The notes beneath the pieces are model-generated. The model was not told where the DNA came from and did no database searches. It worked only from the letters and a program-made list of their open reading frames with translations. From positions 1 through 49,312 of the forward strand of contig NZ_MINN01000073.1 in NCBI RefSeq assembly GCF_001877785.1: a DNA stretch of 49,312 nt, written 5' to 3'. Shown here one piece after another: positions 34,999 through 45,179 of the stretch. A program made the translations under genes and the position numbers. The first letter of the stretch is position 1. Each line of letters opens with the position of its first letter. This DNA is from Rossellomorea aquimaris. GTDB taxonomy: Bacteria > Bacillota > Bacilli > Bacillales > Bacillaceae_B.

Positions 34999-35231
34999 CC
35001 GCAGTTGATCTCCGTGGAAGACTTCGCTTTCCGCGGGTGACCCGTGAGCCTCCTGATTCACGGTGTAGTAACTGTCCAGCTACAGGGCTTAGAGGCACAT
35101 GTCATAAGCCAAACCGACCAAGAAGGCAAAGAGCGCCTTCCAGGCCGATTCGTCTTATGCCACACGCCTCTGAACGAAGCCCTTCCGCTTTTCGATTAGG
35201 AGTCTTCGCCTTGCACTCCAATCAACTGCTG
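34999..35231. repeat. Composite palindromic repeat, type I arms with inverted core (copy C)
   Basis: The arms (GCAGTTGATCTCCGTGGAAG with CTTTCCGCGGGTGACC; GAGTCTTCGCCTTGCACTCC) have the same orientation as copy A. The core at about 35073-35193 (GTCCAGCTACAGGGCTTAG ... CCGCTTTTC) runs in the opposite direction to the core of copy A. It lies about 20 bases from the terminator at 34938-34978. Nothing else is assignable in the 34799-35268 gap. Confidence 0.82.
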
Positions 35232-35268
35232 GAACTAGTTATAAATAGAAACATCTTTCAAATAGGTT

Positions 35269-36513
35269 TTAATGCCCAGCTCCAGCGATATCCACATGTT
35301 TTAAGTGGTCTTTGTTGATTAGTATAACGACTACAGATAGCATAACAAATCCTGCTCCTACTATGAAAGGCAGGCTTGGGTTGTAGATTTCTGCGAGTTT
35401 GCCGGCTGTGAATGGTGCAATTGCGCCTCCGATGAAGCGAAGGAAGCTGTAGGCTGCCGATGCTGTGGAGCGTTCGACCGGTGCCGCGTTCATGACTGCG
35501 GTAGTGATCAATGTGTTATTATTCCCTAGGAATGCTCCCGCCAGGATGACGGAAACAATGACGACCCACTGCGTAGACGTCCAGAGGCCCATCGCAAGAA
35601 GCAATAAGGCGAAAAGTGTAAGCATTGCACACATGGATTTGATCGTCCCGAACCACTGCTGCAGTTTCGGTGCCATGAATACGGAAGTGACTGCAAGCAG
35701 CAGCCCCCAGCCAAGAAACACGTATCCAAGTCCGTGTTCATCAAGTCCCATAACGAACGGTGCGTATGCAAGCAATGTAAAGAAACCAAAGTTGTACAGT
35801 GCCGCAGCAATACCGAATACGAATAACGAACGGTGCTTCAACGCTCGGAACGGATCGGCGAGCGTTGTTTTTGTTTGAGGCTTTTGGGCTGGATCTGCCT
35901 TTGGCATCAAAATGGTCAGACCGATGAACGCGATGACCATCAGTGACGCAACGCCAAGGAACGGCCCCCTCCAGGATATGGCGCCCAGCCATCCCCCTAG
36001 CAGCGGACCCACTGAAATGCCAAGTCCGATCGCCGCTTCATAAAGAATGATTGCCTTAGCGGCGCCGCTGTTTGAAAGCGACACGATCGCGGCCAGTGCA
36101 GTGGCAACAAAAAGCGCATTTCCAAGGCCCCAGCCACCGCGGAGTCCGACCAGCGTCCAGATATCGTTAGAAAAACCTCCAAGTGCAGAGAATATGGCTA
36201 TAATGACGATTCCCGAAAGCAACGTCCCTTTAATTCCAATTCTTGATGAAAGCATCCCGGTAATGAGCATCGCCACTGCCATCACGGCATTATAACTGGT
36301 GAAAAGCAGTGTGACCTGACTCTGGGTGGCATCCAGCTGACTGGCAATCGCCGGCAGGATCGGGTCAACGAGACCGAGCCCCATGAACGCAATGATACAT
36401 GCAAAAAAAACAGCCCAGACCGCTTTCGGCTGTGCCAAAATCCCTTTCTTCTCCACATCGGCCGGGTCCAATACAGGCGGCTGGGAAGGTACGGATGGTT
36501 GAGTTGATGACAT
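35269..36513 (-). CDS. MFS transporter, drug-efflux type
   Basis: The 414-residue protein has about 12 membrane segments and the MFS motif between helices 2 and 3 (GMLSSRIGIKGTLL). It also has a long central loop (near 205-230) and the helix-5 segment GLGISVGPLLGGWLGA, similar to antiporter motif C of efflux pumps. The 25-residue polar Pro-rich N-terminus is a little long. It is divergent from a MarR regulator, and an inverted repeat covers its -10 box, so repression relieved by a drug or phenolic compound is likely. The substrate cannot be inferred. Confidence 0.88.
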   Translation of the reverse strand: MSSTQPSVPSQPPVLDPADVEKKGILAQPKAVWAVFFACIIAFMGLGLVDPILPAIASQLDATQSQVTLLFTSYNAVMAVAMLITGMLSSRIGIKGTLLSGIVIIAIFSALGGFSNDIWTLVGLRGGWGLGNALFVATALAAIVSLSNSGAAKAIILYEAAIGLGISVGPLLGGWLGAISWRGPFLGVASLMVIAFIGLTILMPKADPAQKPQTKTTLADPFRALKHRSLFVFGIAAALYNFGFFTLLAYAPFVMGLDEHGLGYVFLGWGLLLAVTSVFMAPKLQQWFGTIKSMCAMLTLFALLLLAMGLWTSTQWVVIVSVILAGAFLGNNNTLITTAVMNAAPVERSTASAAYSFLRFIGGAIAPFTAGKLAEIYNPSLPFIVGAGFVMLSVVVILINKDHLKHVDIAGAGH

Positions 36514-36554
36514 TCGTATTCTCCTTTTCTTAATGAATTTTATTTAAACCCGCA

Positions 36555-36601
36555 AATTAGTTGTATGATGAAAGTTTATAATTGTATTATACAACTAAAT
36601 T
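36555..36601. promoter_or_regulatory. MarR-type operator region
   Basis: A perfect dyad TTGTAT-T-ATACAA (36582-36594) lies inside a wider inverted repeat whose arms are TTAGTTGTAT and ATACAACTAA (about 36557 to 36599). The dyad covers the -10 of the MFS promoter. The site is in the gap between the MFS and marR genes. Confidence 0.7.
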
Positions 36602-36613
36602 CCAGCACGTCAA
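36586..36613 (-). promoter_or_regulatory. Promoter of the MFS gene
   Basis: -35 TTGACG (36608-36613) and a perfect -10 TATAAT (36586-36591) have a 16-base spacer on the minus strand. The -10 is embedded in the operator dyad. Confidence 0.75.
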
Positions 36614-36674
36614 CAGCCTTGATCCATTTTATGTGGTATCATTATAGATATAACTTGTATTGCGGGGTTATGAT

Positions 36675-37100
36675 ATGAATGAAAAACATTTAGAAATAAT
36701 TGAACTGGAGCTCGCCATCCTCATCCGCCGGGCCACCAATCTCTCTTCCCATAAAAAACTCGGCACCCTCGACCGCTCCGCCTATCTTTTACTTAGAAGG
36801 ATTGCCAATAAAGGCGCAGCCGGAGTGAAGGTGCTTGCAGAGGAATTCATGCTCGACATATCCACGATCAGCAGACAGGCAGCCGCCCTTGAACAAAAAG
36901 GCTACCTGTACCGGATACCAGACCCTTCAGACGGCAGATCCTATAAACTCGACATCACCGAGCTTGGGACCACTGTCTTCAAGGAACACAAACAGGCCCG
37001 ACTGGAACGGATATCCGAGAAAATCGTGGACTGGCCTGAGGACGAGCGCGAAGCATTTGGAAAGTTGTTGAAGAAGTTTAATGAGTCGTTGAAATTGTGA
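36675..37100 (+). CDS. MarR-family transcriptional regulator
   Basis: The 141-residue protein has the MarR winged-helix fold: an N-terminal dimerisation helix, the DNA-binding helix-turn-helix near 50-75 (VLAEEFMLDISTISRQAAALEQKGYLYR), the wing (PDPSDGRSYKLDITELG) and C-terminal helices. The longest frame begins at a TTG five codons upstream; the ATG at 36675 with GGGGT is preferred. It is divergent from the MFS gene and probably represses it and itself through the dyad at 36582-36594. Confidence 0.93.
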   Translation: MNEKHLEIIELELAILIRRATNLSSHKKLGTLDRSAYLLLRRIANKGAAGVKVLAEEFMLDISTISRQAAALEQKGYLYRIPDPSDGRSYKLDITELGTTVFKEHKQARLERISEKIVDWPEDEREAFGKLLKKFNESLKL

Positions 37101-37108
37101 GGAGTTTA

Positions 37109-37138
37109 AGGGGAGTCTGGTTGACTCCTTTTTTATTT
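37109..37138 (+). terminator. Terminator after marR
   Basis: GGAGTC-TGGTT-GACTCC is followed by TTTTTTATTTG, about 10 bases after the stop. Confidence 0.8.
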
Positions 37139-37296
37139 GAGTATTTTTAGTTAAAACCAATAAATTTCTCCTGAAATCACTACTGCAAATAAATTTATTC
37201 AATTATTTACTACTCCCTGATTTCAGTACAAGCTGTTTTTTATGGTGAATTGATTGTTTTTTAAATTACTTCATCCTGCTTGAATGGGAAAATGGA

Positions 37297-37380
37297 TTTA
37301 TTATCGAAAATGAAACTTTTATTATCGATAATTCAACATTTATTATTGAAAACGAACATTTTATTATCAAATTTCAAATT
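37297..37380. repeat. Tandem array, four 21-bp units
   Basis: Four consecutive 21-bp units begin TTTATTATCGAAAA, TTTATTATCGATAA, TTTATTATTGAAAA and TTTATTATCAAATT. A fifth, isolated TTTATTATCAATA lies near 37440. It is in the AT-rich convergent gap between marR and groEL; the rest of that gap holds only terminators. Confidence 0.78.
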
Positions 37381-37478
37381 GCCTTTTTTAAAACCAGTCT
37401 CTTACTATTGATTTAAAATACTTTTTATCACTTTTCCCGATTTATTATCAATACCTATAAGTAGTAATCCCTTCCCAA

Positions 37479-37519
37479 TAAAAAACTCCCATCAGCTCTA
37501 AACTGATGGGAGTTTTGAA
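37479..37519 (-). terminator. Terminator after groEL
   Basis: AAAACTCCCATCAG-CTCTAAA-CTGATGGGAGTTTT forms a strong hairpin with a T-rich tail (TTTTTATTGGG) on the minus strand. Confidence 0.9.
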
Positions 37520-37566
37520 TGATTAGCAGCTTGTTTCAGGCAGCTAAATCAAAGGTTGGGGGCAGA

Positions 37567-39234
<1,668 letters not shown>

Positions 39235-39252
39235 TTATGATCAGTATTTTAA

Positions 39253-39540
39253 TTATTCGCCAATAACAGCCAGAATGTCACTGTCACGAAGGATCAGATA
39301 TTCTGTGCCTTGGTATTTCACTTCTGTACCAGCATATTTACTGAAGATGATTCGATCGCCGACAGACACTTCAAGAGCAACGCGCTCACCGCTGTCAAGA
39401 ACGCGACCTGTACCTACAGCAACAACTTTACCTTCCTGCGGCTTTTCCTTTGCGGAGTCCGGAAGAACGATACCGCTTGCTGTTTTTTCTTCTGATTCGA
39501 CTAGCTCGATAACGACGCGATCACCTAGTGGTTTTAACAA
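39253..39540 (-). CDS. groS: Co-chaperonin GroES (10 kDa)
   Basis: This is the seven-subunit lid of the GroEL chamber. The 95 residues start [20 protein letters not shown] and end [14 protein letters not shown]. The start is a TTG at 39540. AAGGAGG lies nine bases before it, and the resulting N-terminus matches known GroES. An in-frame TTG three codons upstream directly abuts the ribosome site and is therefore rejected. Confidence 0.98.
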   Translation of the reverse strand: MLKPLGDRVVIELVESEEKTASGIVLPDSAKEKPQEGKVVAVGTGRVLDSGERVALEVSVGDRIIFSKYAGTEVKYQGTEYLILRDSDILAVIGE

Positions 39541-39580
39541 GTGAAACAACCTCCTTGAAATTATGTAAATAGTTTATTTA

Positions 39581-39607
39581 TTAGCACTCGTTCATCGTGA
39601 GTGCTAA
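39581..39607. promoter_or_regulatory. CIRCE operator (HrcA binding site)
   Basis: TTAGCACTC-N9-GAGTGCTAA is a perfect CIRCE element about 40 bases before groES, just downstream of its promoter. Confidence 0.98.
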
Positions 39608-39617
39608 CACAATTATT

Positions 39618-39646
39618 ATAATAATTAATTCGTTTTCATTTTGCAA
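39618..39646 (-). promoter_or_regulatory. Sigma-A promoter of groESL
   Basis: -35 TTGCAA (39641-39646) and -10 TATTAT (39618-39623) have a 17-base spacer on the minus strand. Transcription would start at the edge of the CIRCE element. Confidence 0.8.
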
Positions 39647-39783
39647 GAGTCCTGCTTAAAATTTTTTTCGTCATTTTCCTCCTTTTTTCACACCTCTCTA
39701 TACTATGTTGGGGTCTGTCTTTCTATTCCTGCATTATCTGCTTTCATTTTGTTGTGATGGCTATGTAACACCCATTGAATACC

Positions 39784-39915
39784 GCTGTTGGTTTCCGTGC
39801 AAGACTTCGCTTTCCGCGGGCGGCCGGTAAGCCTCCTCGTCGCATTCGCTCCTGCGGGGTCTTACCAGTCTCGCTATTCCCGCTGGAGTCTTCGTCTTGC
39901 ACTCCAACCAACAGC
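39784..39915. repeat. Palindromic repeat, type I arms without core (copy D, empty form)
   Basis: GCTGTTGGTTTCCGTGCAAG and CTTGCACTCCAACCAACAGC are the outer arms, with CTTTCCGCGGGCGGCC and GGAGTCTTCGTCTTGC as in copies A-C. The centre is short (about 60 bases) and lacks the core. It lies between the groESL promoter and the ydiL gene. Confidence 0.83.
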
Positions 39916-39990
39916 TGTAACCAGTAAATTCTAATAAATATCTTTCAAATTAGGCTTAGGGCTTAATAAAATCATTTGAAAACCAGAGTG

Positions 39991-40234
39991 TATTGGAGCG
40001 GAAGGCACTTGACTCCGACGGGAAATAGAGGAAAAGTCGAGACTTGTCCAGCTCCGGCGGCTAGAGGCTCGAGGTCATAAGGCAAACAAGCCAAAAAGGC
40101 AAAGAACGCCTTTCCGGCTTGTTCGCCTTATGCTTGTCGCCTCTGAACGAGCCGCCTCCGCTTTTCTAACCCGCAGGCGGAACGCCGAGGAGGCTTGACT
40201 TCCTCCCCGCGGAAAGCAAGTGCCTGAAGCGGAA
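39991..40234. repeat. Composite palindromic repeat, type II arms with core (copy E)
   Basis: The arms ATTGGAGCGGAAGGCACTTG and CAAGTGCCTGAAGCGGAA match copy F (7803-7924). A core of about 126 bp (40043-40168, GTCCAGCTCCGGCGG ... CCGCCTCCGCTTTTCT) is inserted at the point where copy F is continuous. It lies about 75 bases from copy D, so two elements of different arm types are adjacent. No gene is seen between groES and ydiL apart from these. Confidence 0.83.
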
Positions 40235-40351
40235 AGAAACGGTCCAAATATTTTAGAGTAACTAGTTTGAAACCCACAAGCACCTACCATTTGAACAGTT
40301 GCCCGATTATTAGTAGAATTGAACAAGATGATGGTTAAAGGAGACGTAACG

Positions 40352-41095
40352 TTGAAAAAACATTTTGGATATATTTTGATCGCGTATATTGTGATGCAGC
40401 TTTCGAGTATTGTCGGGGTTCCGCTCCTTTATAAGATCGGGACGGACGTGATGGGCGAGCCTGCAGACCAGGTGAAACAGCTTGTACCCGGATACTGGCT
40501 TGTGATCAGCTTCACGCTGACATTGATCGTCGTATGGAGCATCCTGCGGAAAAGTGAAACAAGCACCCGTCTTGAGCGAAGCGCCCCTCTCAACGCCGGC
40601 AGTTCGATCGGCTGGGCGATTGCAGGGATTTTCATCGCTTTCTTCGCACAGTCCATCGCGATCCAGATTGAATATGCACTCGGCATTAAGATGGGCTCGG
40701 AAAATACGCAGATGATCATCGGGATCATTGAAAAGGTACCCGTTTCGATGCTTGTGGCCGCCGTGATCGGGCCGATCCTTGAGGAGATCGTGTTCAGGAA
40801 AATCATTTTCGGCGTCCTGTATGAGAAGATGCATTTCTTCTTTGCAGCATTGATCAGTTCCATCATATTCGCCCTTGCGCACTTTGAACCGGAACATGTC
40901 ATCCTGTATTCTGCCATGGGATTCACTTTTGCGTTTCTATACGTAAGGACGAAAAGAATACTCGTGCCAATTTTTGCTCATGTCGCGATGAATACATCTG
41001 TCGTGCTGATACAATCTATCTATAAGGACGATATTCAGAAGATCATGAAAGAAGCAGAACAAATTCAAGGATTTATTGGAGGATTATTTTCATGA
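40352..41095 (+). CDS. ydiL: CPBP-family intramembrane metalloprotease (YdiL)
   Basis: The 247-residue membrane protein has about six to eight helices and the CPBP/ABI motifs: EEIVFRK (glutamate pair), FALAHFEPE and FAHVAMNTS. These supply the metal-binding residues of an intramembrane protease. The TTG start at 40352 is preceded by AAAGGAGA at normal spacing, and the frame upstream lacks a site. It overlaps ydiK by four bases. The position between groESL and tat matches B. subtilis ydiL. The substrate is unknown. Confidence 0.9.
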   Translation: MKKHFGYILIAYIVMQLSSIVGVPLLYKIGTDVMGEPADQVKQLVPGYWLVISFTLTLIVVWSILRKSETSTRLERSAPLNAGSSIGWAIAGIFIAFFAQSIAIQIEYALGIKMGSENTQMIIGIIEKVPVSMLVAAVIGPILEEIVFRKIIFGVLYEKMHFFFAALISSIIFALAHFEPEHVILYSAMGFTFAFLYVRTKRILVPIFAHVAMNTSVVLIQSIYKDDIQKIMKEAEQIQGFIGGLFS

Positions 41096-41298
41096 GAAGA
41101 TCACCGCTTTTCTCTGGAGTGATCTATCTCCTGCTAGGAATACTTTTCACATACTTTGCAGTACAGAATGTAAGAGATGATGGTTGGGGATTTTTCACTT
41201 ATATGCTGGTCTTTCTGGCCACCCTTGATTTCGGGTCCGGACTCAGGATGATCATGATTCATTTCAAGATCAAGAAACAAATCAATAATAAAAAATAA
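41092..41298 (+). CDS. ydiK: Small membrane protein YdiK
   Basis: The 68-residue protein has two hydrophobic segments (about 5-22 and 30-50) and a basic tail ending KIKKQINNKK. It overlaps ydiL by four bases, as in B. subtilis, where the function is not known. Its stop codon lies inside the shared terminator. Confidence 0.85.
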   Translation: MRRSPLFSGVIYLLLGILFTYFAVQNVRDDGWGFFTYMLVFLATLDFGSGLRMIMIHFKIKKQINNKK

Positions 41299-41330
41299 GG
41301 ATTGGTCCCCGCGGGGATCAATCCTTATTT
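41293..41330. terminator. Bidirectional terminator shared by ydiK and tatC
   Basis: AAATAAGGATTG-GTCCCC and its complement form a long hairpin with A/T flanks. It overlaps the last codons of both convergent genes. Confidence 0.85.
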
Positions 41331-42091
41331 ATATCTTCATATTGTTCGATTTCCAGCTTCTGTTCAGCTTCCAGTACCTTTTTATATCCGATCTTTGAAA
41401 TCCAGATGCTGATTTCATAAAGGATGAATAAAGGCACGGTCACCATCAAGTGAGAGATGATGTCCGGCGGCGTGATGAAGGCAGCGATGATGAAGAGGAC
41501 AAAGTAAGCGACCTTCCTCGCTTGTGCCATCACCATAGGCGTGATGATTCCCAACCGGGTCAGGAACAGCATCGCGACCGGCAGCTGAAATAAAAATCCG
41601 AACGGAATCGTTATTTGAAATAAGAAATGAAAGTACTCATTGATACCGATGACCTGCTGGATCTCAAGGTTTTCAGATAATCCCATCATGAACTTCACAA
41701 CATAAGGAAACAGGATGAAGTACGAAAAGGACAACCCTGCAAGAAAAAGAAGGACCGACACCGGTATGTAGCTGAGTGTTACCTTTCTTTCCCGTTCATA
41801 AAGACCGGGTGAAACAAATGACCATACCTGATAGAGGATGACCGGCGACGTGATGAGCACGGCGACGAATATGATCATCTCCATGTAAATCTTGAGCGGA
41901 TCTGTCACCCTGAAGGCATTCATGGTCATATCTTTTGCTTCATCGGCATGCTGTAAATATGTGATCAGCGGACCTGCGAGAAAGAAACCCGCGATAACCG
42001 CCAACAAGAAGAAAACGACTACAATCATGAGTCGTTTTTGCAATTCTCCTATATGTTCATACAACGTCATATCTTTCTGACTTTGACTCAT
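41318..42091 (-). CDS. tatC: Sec-independent protein translocase TatC
   Basis: This is the receptor subunit of twin-arginine export, with six membrane helices. The 257 residues carry the signature LYEHIGELQKRL at the N-terminus, FVSPGLYERERK, SFSYFILFPYVVKF and FITPPDIISH. AGGATG lies six bases before the ATG at 42091; the ATG nine bases upstream has AGG directly against it. It is paired with tatA upstream, with no tatB, which is the minimal Bacillus TatAyCy type. Confidence 0.95.
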   Translation of the reverse strand: MSQSQKDMTLYEHIGELQKRLMIVVVFFLLAVIAGFFLAGPLITYLQHADEAKDMTMNAFRVTDPLKIYMEMIIFVAVLITSPVILYQVWSFVSPGLYERERKVTLSYIPVSVLLFLAGLSFSYFILFPYVVKFMMGLSENLEIQQVIGINEYFHFLFQITIPFGFLFQLPVAMLFLTRLGIITPMVMAQARKVAYFVLFIIAAFITPPDIISHLMVTVPLFILYEISIWISKIGYKKVLEAEQKLEIEQYEDINKD

Positions 42092-42109
42092 GGCGTTCAT
42101 CCTACTCTA

Positions 42110-42277
42110 TTACTTAGCATCTTTTGATTTATCGTCATCATCTGCTAAGCCTTTTGTTGCATTTTTGAACTCACGTAAAGTATTTCCGAATGCTTTCCCG
42201 AGTTCCGGCAATTTCTTAGGACCAAAGATCAGTAAAGCAACAATTGCGATTAATACGAGGCTACCTGGACCTGGCAT
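42110..42277 (-). CDS. tatA: Twin-arginine translocase subunit TatA
   Basis: The 55-residue protein reads MPGPGSLVLIAIVALLIFGP followed by KKLPELGKAFGNTLREFK. It has the family's short N-terminal helix, FGPKKLPELG hinge, amphipathic helix and acidic-lysine tail (DDDDKSKDAK). GGAGGTG lies eight bases before the ATG. It starts downstream of rex and ends 18 bases before tatC, as in B. subtilis. Confidence 0.97.
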   Translation of the reverse strand: MPGPGSLVLIAIVALLIFGPKKLPELGKAFGNTLREFKNATKGLADDDDKSKDAK

Positions 42278-42331
42278 AATGAGACACCTCCTCTTTTACA
42301 TTTCTATCATATCGTAAATCATATGAAATGG

Positions 42332-43009
42332 CTATTCCGATATGATTCCATCTTGTGACATTTCCGTGTCATCCTCTGAATAATGTTTCAAAAAGTATAC
42401 CAATGACTGCAGTTCCACCGCCAAATCAATATGATGGATGCGGATATGATCCGGCACCGTCAGCCTTGCCGGTGTAAAGTTCAGGATCCCCTTGACTTTC
42501 GAGGATACCAGCCGGTCTGTGATGTTCTGAGCAGAAGAAGCCGGCACTGTCAGGATCGCCACTTCTATATTCTGATCTTCGAGCTTCTCTTCAAGATCAT
42601 CCAGGTGAAAGACCGGCACATCGCCGACCTGCGTCCCCACTTTGGACTCATCCACTTCGAACGCCATCTCGATCTTTGTATTATTGTTTTTTATAAAATT
42701 ATAATTGAGAAAGGCGGTACCAAGATTCCCGACCCCGATCAATACAACCTTGGTCAGTGCATCCTGATCGAGCGTCTTTCTGAAAAAAGAGAGAAGATAG
42801 TTTACATTATATCCATAACCCTTTTTCCCTAATGCACCGAAATAGGAAAAGTCCCTGCGGATTGTGGCAGAATCAACCTTCACCGCTTCACTCAATTCCT
42901 TCGATGACACCCTCTGCTTGCCCGATGAGTACAAATTTTTGATAAAACGGTAATAAAGCGGCAGCCGTTTCGCCGTTGCCTGTGGAATTTTCGTTGTATC
43001 CTGATTCAT
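42332..43009 (-). CDS. rex: Redox-sensing transcriptional repressor Rex
   Basis: This NADH/NAD-responsive repressor controls fermentation and respiration genes. The 225 residues include the winged-helix domain ([49 protein letters not shown]) and a Rossmann domain with GVGNLG. The C-terminal swapped helix [16 protein letters not shown] ends the fold. The ATG at 43009 follows GGGGGA, and a GTG five codons upstream overlaps that site and is rejected. It is upstream of tatA-tatC on the same strand. Confidence 0.97.
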   Translation of the reverse strand: MNQDTTKIPQATAKRLPLYYRFIKNLYSSGKQRVSSKELSEAVKVDSATIRRDFSYFGALGKKGYGYNVNYLLSFFRKTLDQDALTKVVLIGVGNLGTAFLNYNFIKNNNTKIEMAFEVDESKVGTQVGDVPVFHLDDLEEKLEDQNIEVAILTVPASSAQNITDRLVSSKVKGILNFTPARLTVPDHIRIHHIDLAVELQSLVYFLKHYSEDDTEMSQDGIISE

Positions 43010-43175
43010 TTCGTATTCCCCCACATCTATTCAAAACCTCGTTACGTTGGAAACCGCCCATCTGTGAACGCTTCCAAAATAACAGATAATCTTTTTCCCA
43101 CGCTCTCCTACCCATCATACACTATATTCTATCCTATATGTGTGAAGATTAATAGTCATTCCTGGACATGTATCA

Positions 43176-43205
43176 TTGCCGTTCTCCTCACAAATACGGT
43201 ACACT
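43176..43205 (+). promoter_or_regulatory. Possible promoter of ydiF
   Basis: -35 TTGCCG (43176-43181) and -10 TACACT (43200-43205) have an 18-base spacer, about 28 bases before the start codon. Confidence 0.5.
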
Positions 43206-43232
43206 AGCACTATGAAACAGAGGTGAAACGTC

Positions 43233-45179
43233 ATGATTCTACTACAAGTGAATCAACTTAGCAAAAACTTTGGTGCAGATAATATCTTATCGAACATCAA
43301 ACTTGAAATACAGACAAGGGACAGGGTTGCACTCGTCGGTCGGAACGGAGCCGGAAAGTCCACCCTTTTAAAAATAATCGCCGGCCAGCTGTCGTATGAT
43401 GACGGTGAAATCACCAAGCCAAAAGGCGTATCGATCGGGTATCTCGCCCAGAATACCGGCCTTGAATCCGAACTCTCGATCTGGGAGGAAATGCTGACTG
43501 TCTTCGAAGACCTGCGCGCTCAGGAAAAACAACTCCGTGTTCTCGAAACAAAGATGGCAGATCCGTCCGTTTATGAAAACGAGGAACTGTATCAGCGGGT
43601 TCTGAAAGAATACGACAAGCTTCAGGTCAGCTTCAAAGAATCAGGGGGCTATCAATACGAAGCGGATATCAGGTCCGTCCTGCACGGGTTGAACTTTGCC
43701 GACTTCGACTATGGGACCAAAATCTCCACGCTGAGCGGAGGACAGAAAACCCGTCTCGCTCTCGGGAAGCTGCTCCTGACAAAGCCGGATATCCTGATCC
43801 TCGATGAGCCGACCAACCATCTGGATATCGAAACCCTCTCCTGGCTGGAGACGTACCTTCAGAGCTATGAAGGGGCCGTTCTGATCGTTTCCCATGACCG
43901 CTATTTCCTGGACAGCGTCGTCAACCAAGTCTATGAAATCTCGCGCAGACGGAGCAGGAAGTACATCGGGAACTACAGCAAGTATCTTCAGCAGAAAGCC
44001 GAAGACTACGAAAAAGATGTCAAACTCTATGAACGCCAGCAACAGGAAGTCGCAAAGCTCGAAGACTTCATCCAGCGCAACATCGCCCGTGCCTCCACGA
44101 CAAAAATGGCGCAGAGCCGCCGAAAGAAACTCGAGCGCATGGACTTGATGGACAAGCCGCTCGGCGATGAGAAGTCCGCCACCTTCTCGTTCGATATCGA
44201 TCGTCAAAGTGGAAACGATGTGCTGAAGGTGAATGACCTGTCGATTGGATACGAAGCTCAGGACATCATCTCAAGCCACATTGACTTTTCTGTAAAAAAA
44301 GGAGACAGCATCGCACTTGTCGGACCGAACGGAATCGGTAAATCGACCCTGCTGAAGACACTTGTGGATAAACTGAAGCCGTTAGCGGGAGACTTCAAAT
44401 TCGGCTCGAACGTCTCCATAAGCTACTACGATCAGGAGCAGGCCGATCTTTCATCGAATAAAATCGTCCTCAATGAACTTTGGGATGAGTATCCGATGAA
44501 GAACGAGAAAGAAATCCGGACCGTACTCGGAAACTTCCTGTTCTCAGGGGAAGATGTCCTGAAACCGGTCTCGACTCTGAGCGGAGGCGAAAAAGCAAGA
44601 CTCGCACTTTCAAAACTCATGATGGAAAAAGGTAATGTCCTCATTCTTGATGAGCCGACGAACCACCTGGACCTCGACAGTAAAGAAGTGTTGGAAAATG
44701 CCCTGATCGGTTATCCCGGAACGATTCTTTTTGTTTCACATGATCGTTACTTCATCAACAGGATCGCCACCAAAGTACTTGAACTCTCGAAAAATGGTTC
44801 CACCGAGTACCTCGGGGATTATAATTATTACGTGGAAAAGCTCCAGGAACAGGAAGAGCTCGCTGCTCTTGAACAAATAGAAAAAGGGCATCCTGCACCT
44901 GGGGCAGCCACCCGGCAAAAGCAAAATCATAAAATTGACAAAGAGGCAAAGAAACTGGAACGGCAGCGCCGAAGAAGAGTCGAAGAAATCGAGGCACGGA
45001 TGGAAGAACTGGAAACAGTCATCGCAGAACAAGAAGAACTGCTTTGTGACCCCGGTATCTTCCAGGACCACGAAAAAGTCCAGGAGATCAACGACAAATT
45101 GAACTCTTCCAAGGAAGAATTGGATGAGCTCCTTGAAGAATGGACAGAACTCGAGGAACTTCTCCAAGAAGAACAGTAA
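43233..45179 (+). CDS. ydiF: ABC-F ATPase (YdiF)
   Basis: The 648-residue soluble protein has two ABC domains: Walker A GRNGAGKST (36-44) and GPNGIGKST (364-372), signature LSGGQKTRLALG and LSGGEKARLALS, and Walker B ILILDEPTNHLD twice. The inter-domain linker helices lie near 240-320, and a long C-terminal coiled coil near 545-648 is rich in Glu and Gln. There are no membrane segments, so it is a ribosome-acting ABC-F protein rather than a transporter. The order next to rex and tsaD matches B. subtilis ydiF. AGAGGTG precedes the ATG. Confidence 0.94.
   Translation: MILLQVNQLSKNFGADNILSNIKLEIQTRDRVALVGRNGAGKSTLLKIIAGQLSYDDGEITKPKGVSIGYLAQNTGLESELSIWEEMLTVFEDLRAQEKQLRVLETKMADPSVYENEELYQRVLKEYDKLQVSFKESGGYQYEADIRSVLHGLNFADFDYGTKISTLSGGQKTRLALGKLLLTKPDILILDEPTNHLDIETLSWLETYLQSYEGAVLIVSHDRYFLDSVVNQVYEISRRRSRKYIGNYSKYLQQKAEDYEKDVKLYERQQQEVAKLEDFIQRNIARASTTKMAQSRRKKLERMDLMDKPLGDEKSATFSFDIDRQSGNDVLKVNDLSIGYEAQDIISSHIDFSVKKGDSIALVGPNGIGKSTLLKTLVDKLKPLAGDFKFGSNVSISYYDQEQADLSSNKIVLNELWDEYPMKNEKEIRTVLGNFLFSGEDVLKPVSTLSGGEKARLALSKLMMEKGNVLILDEPTNHLDLDSKEVLENALIGYPGTILFVSHDRYFINRIATKVLELSKNGSTEYLGDYNYYVEKLQEQEELAALEQIEKGHPAPGAATRQKQNHKIDKEAKKLERQRRRRVEEIEARMEELETVIAEQEELLCDPGIFQDHEKVQEINDKLNSSKEELDELLEEWTELEELLQEEQ

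Noticed and set aside
40310..40926. Minus-strand frames of 165-195 codons
   Set aside because: They are antisense to ydiL, whose TTG start, ribosome site and protease motifs are clear.
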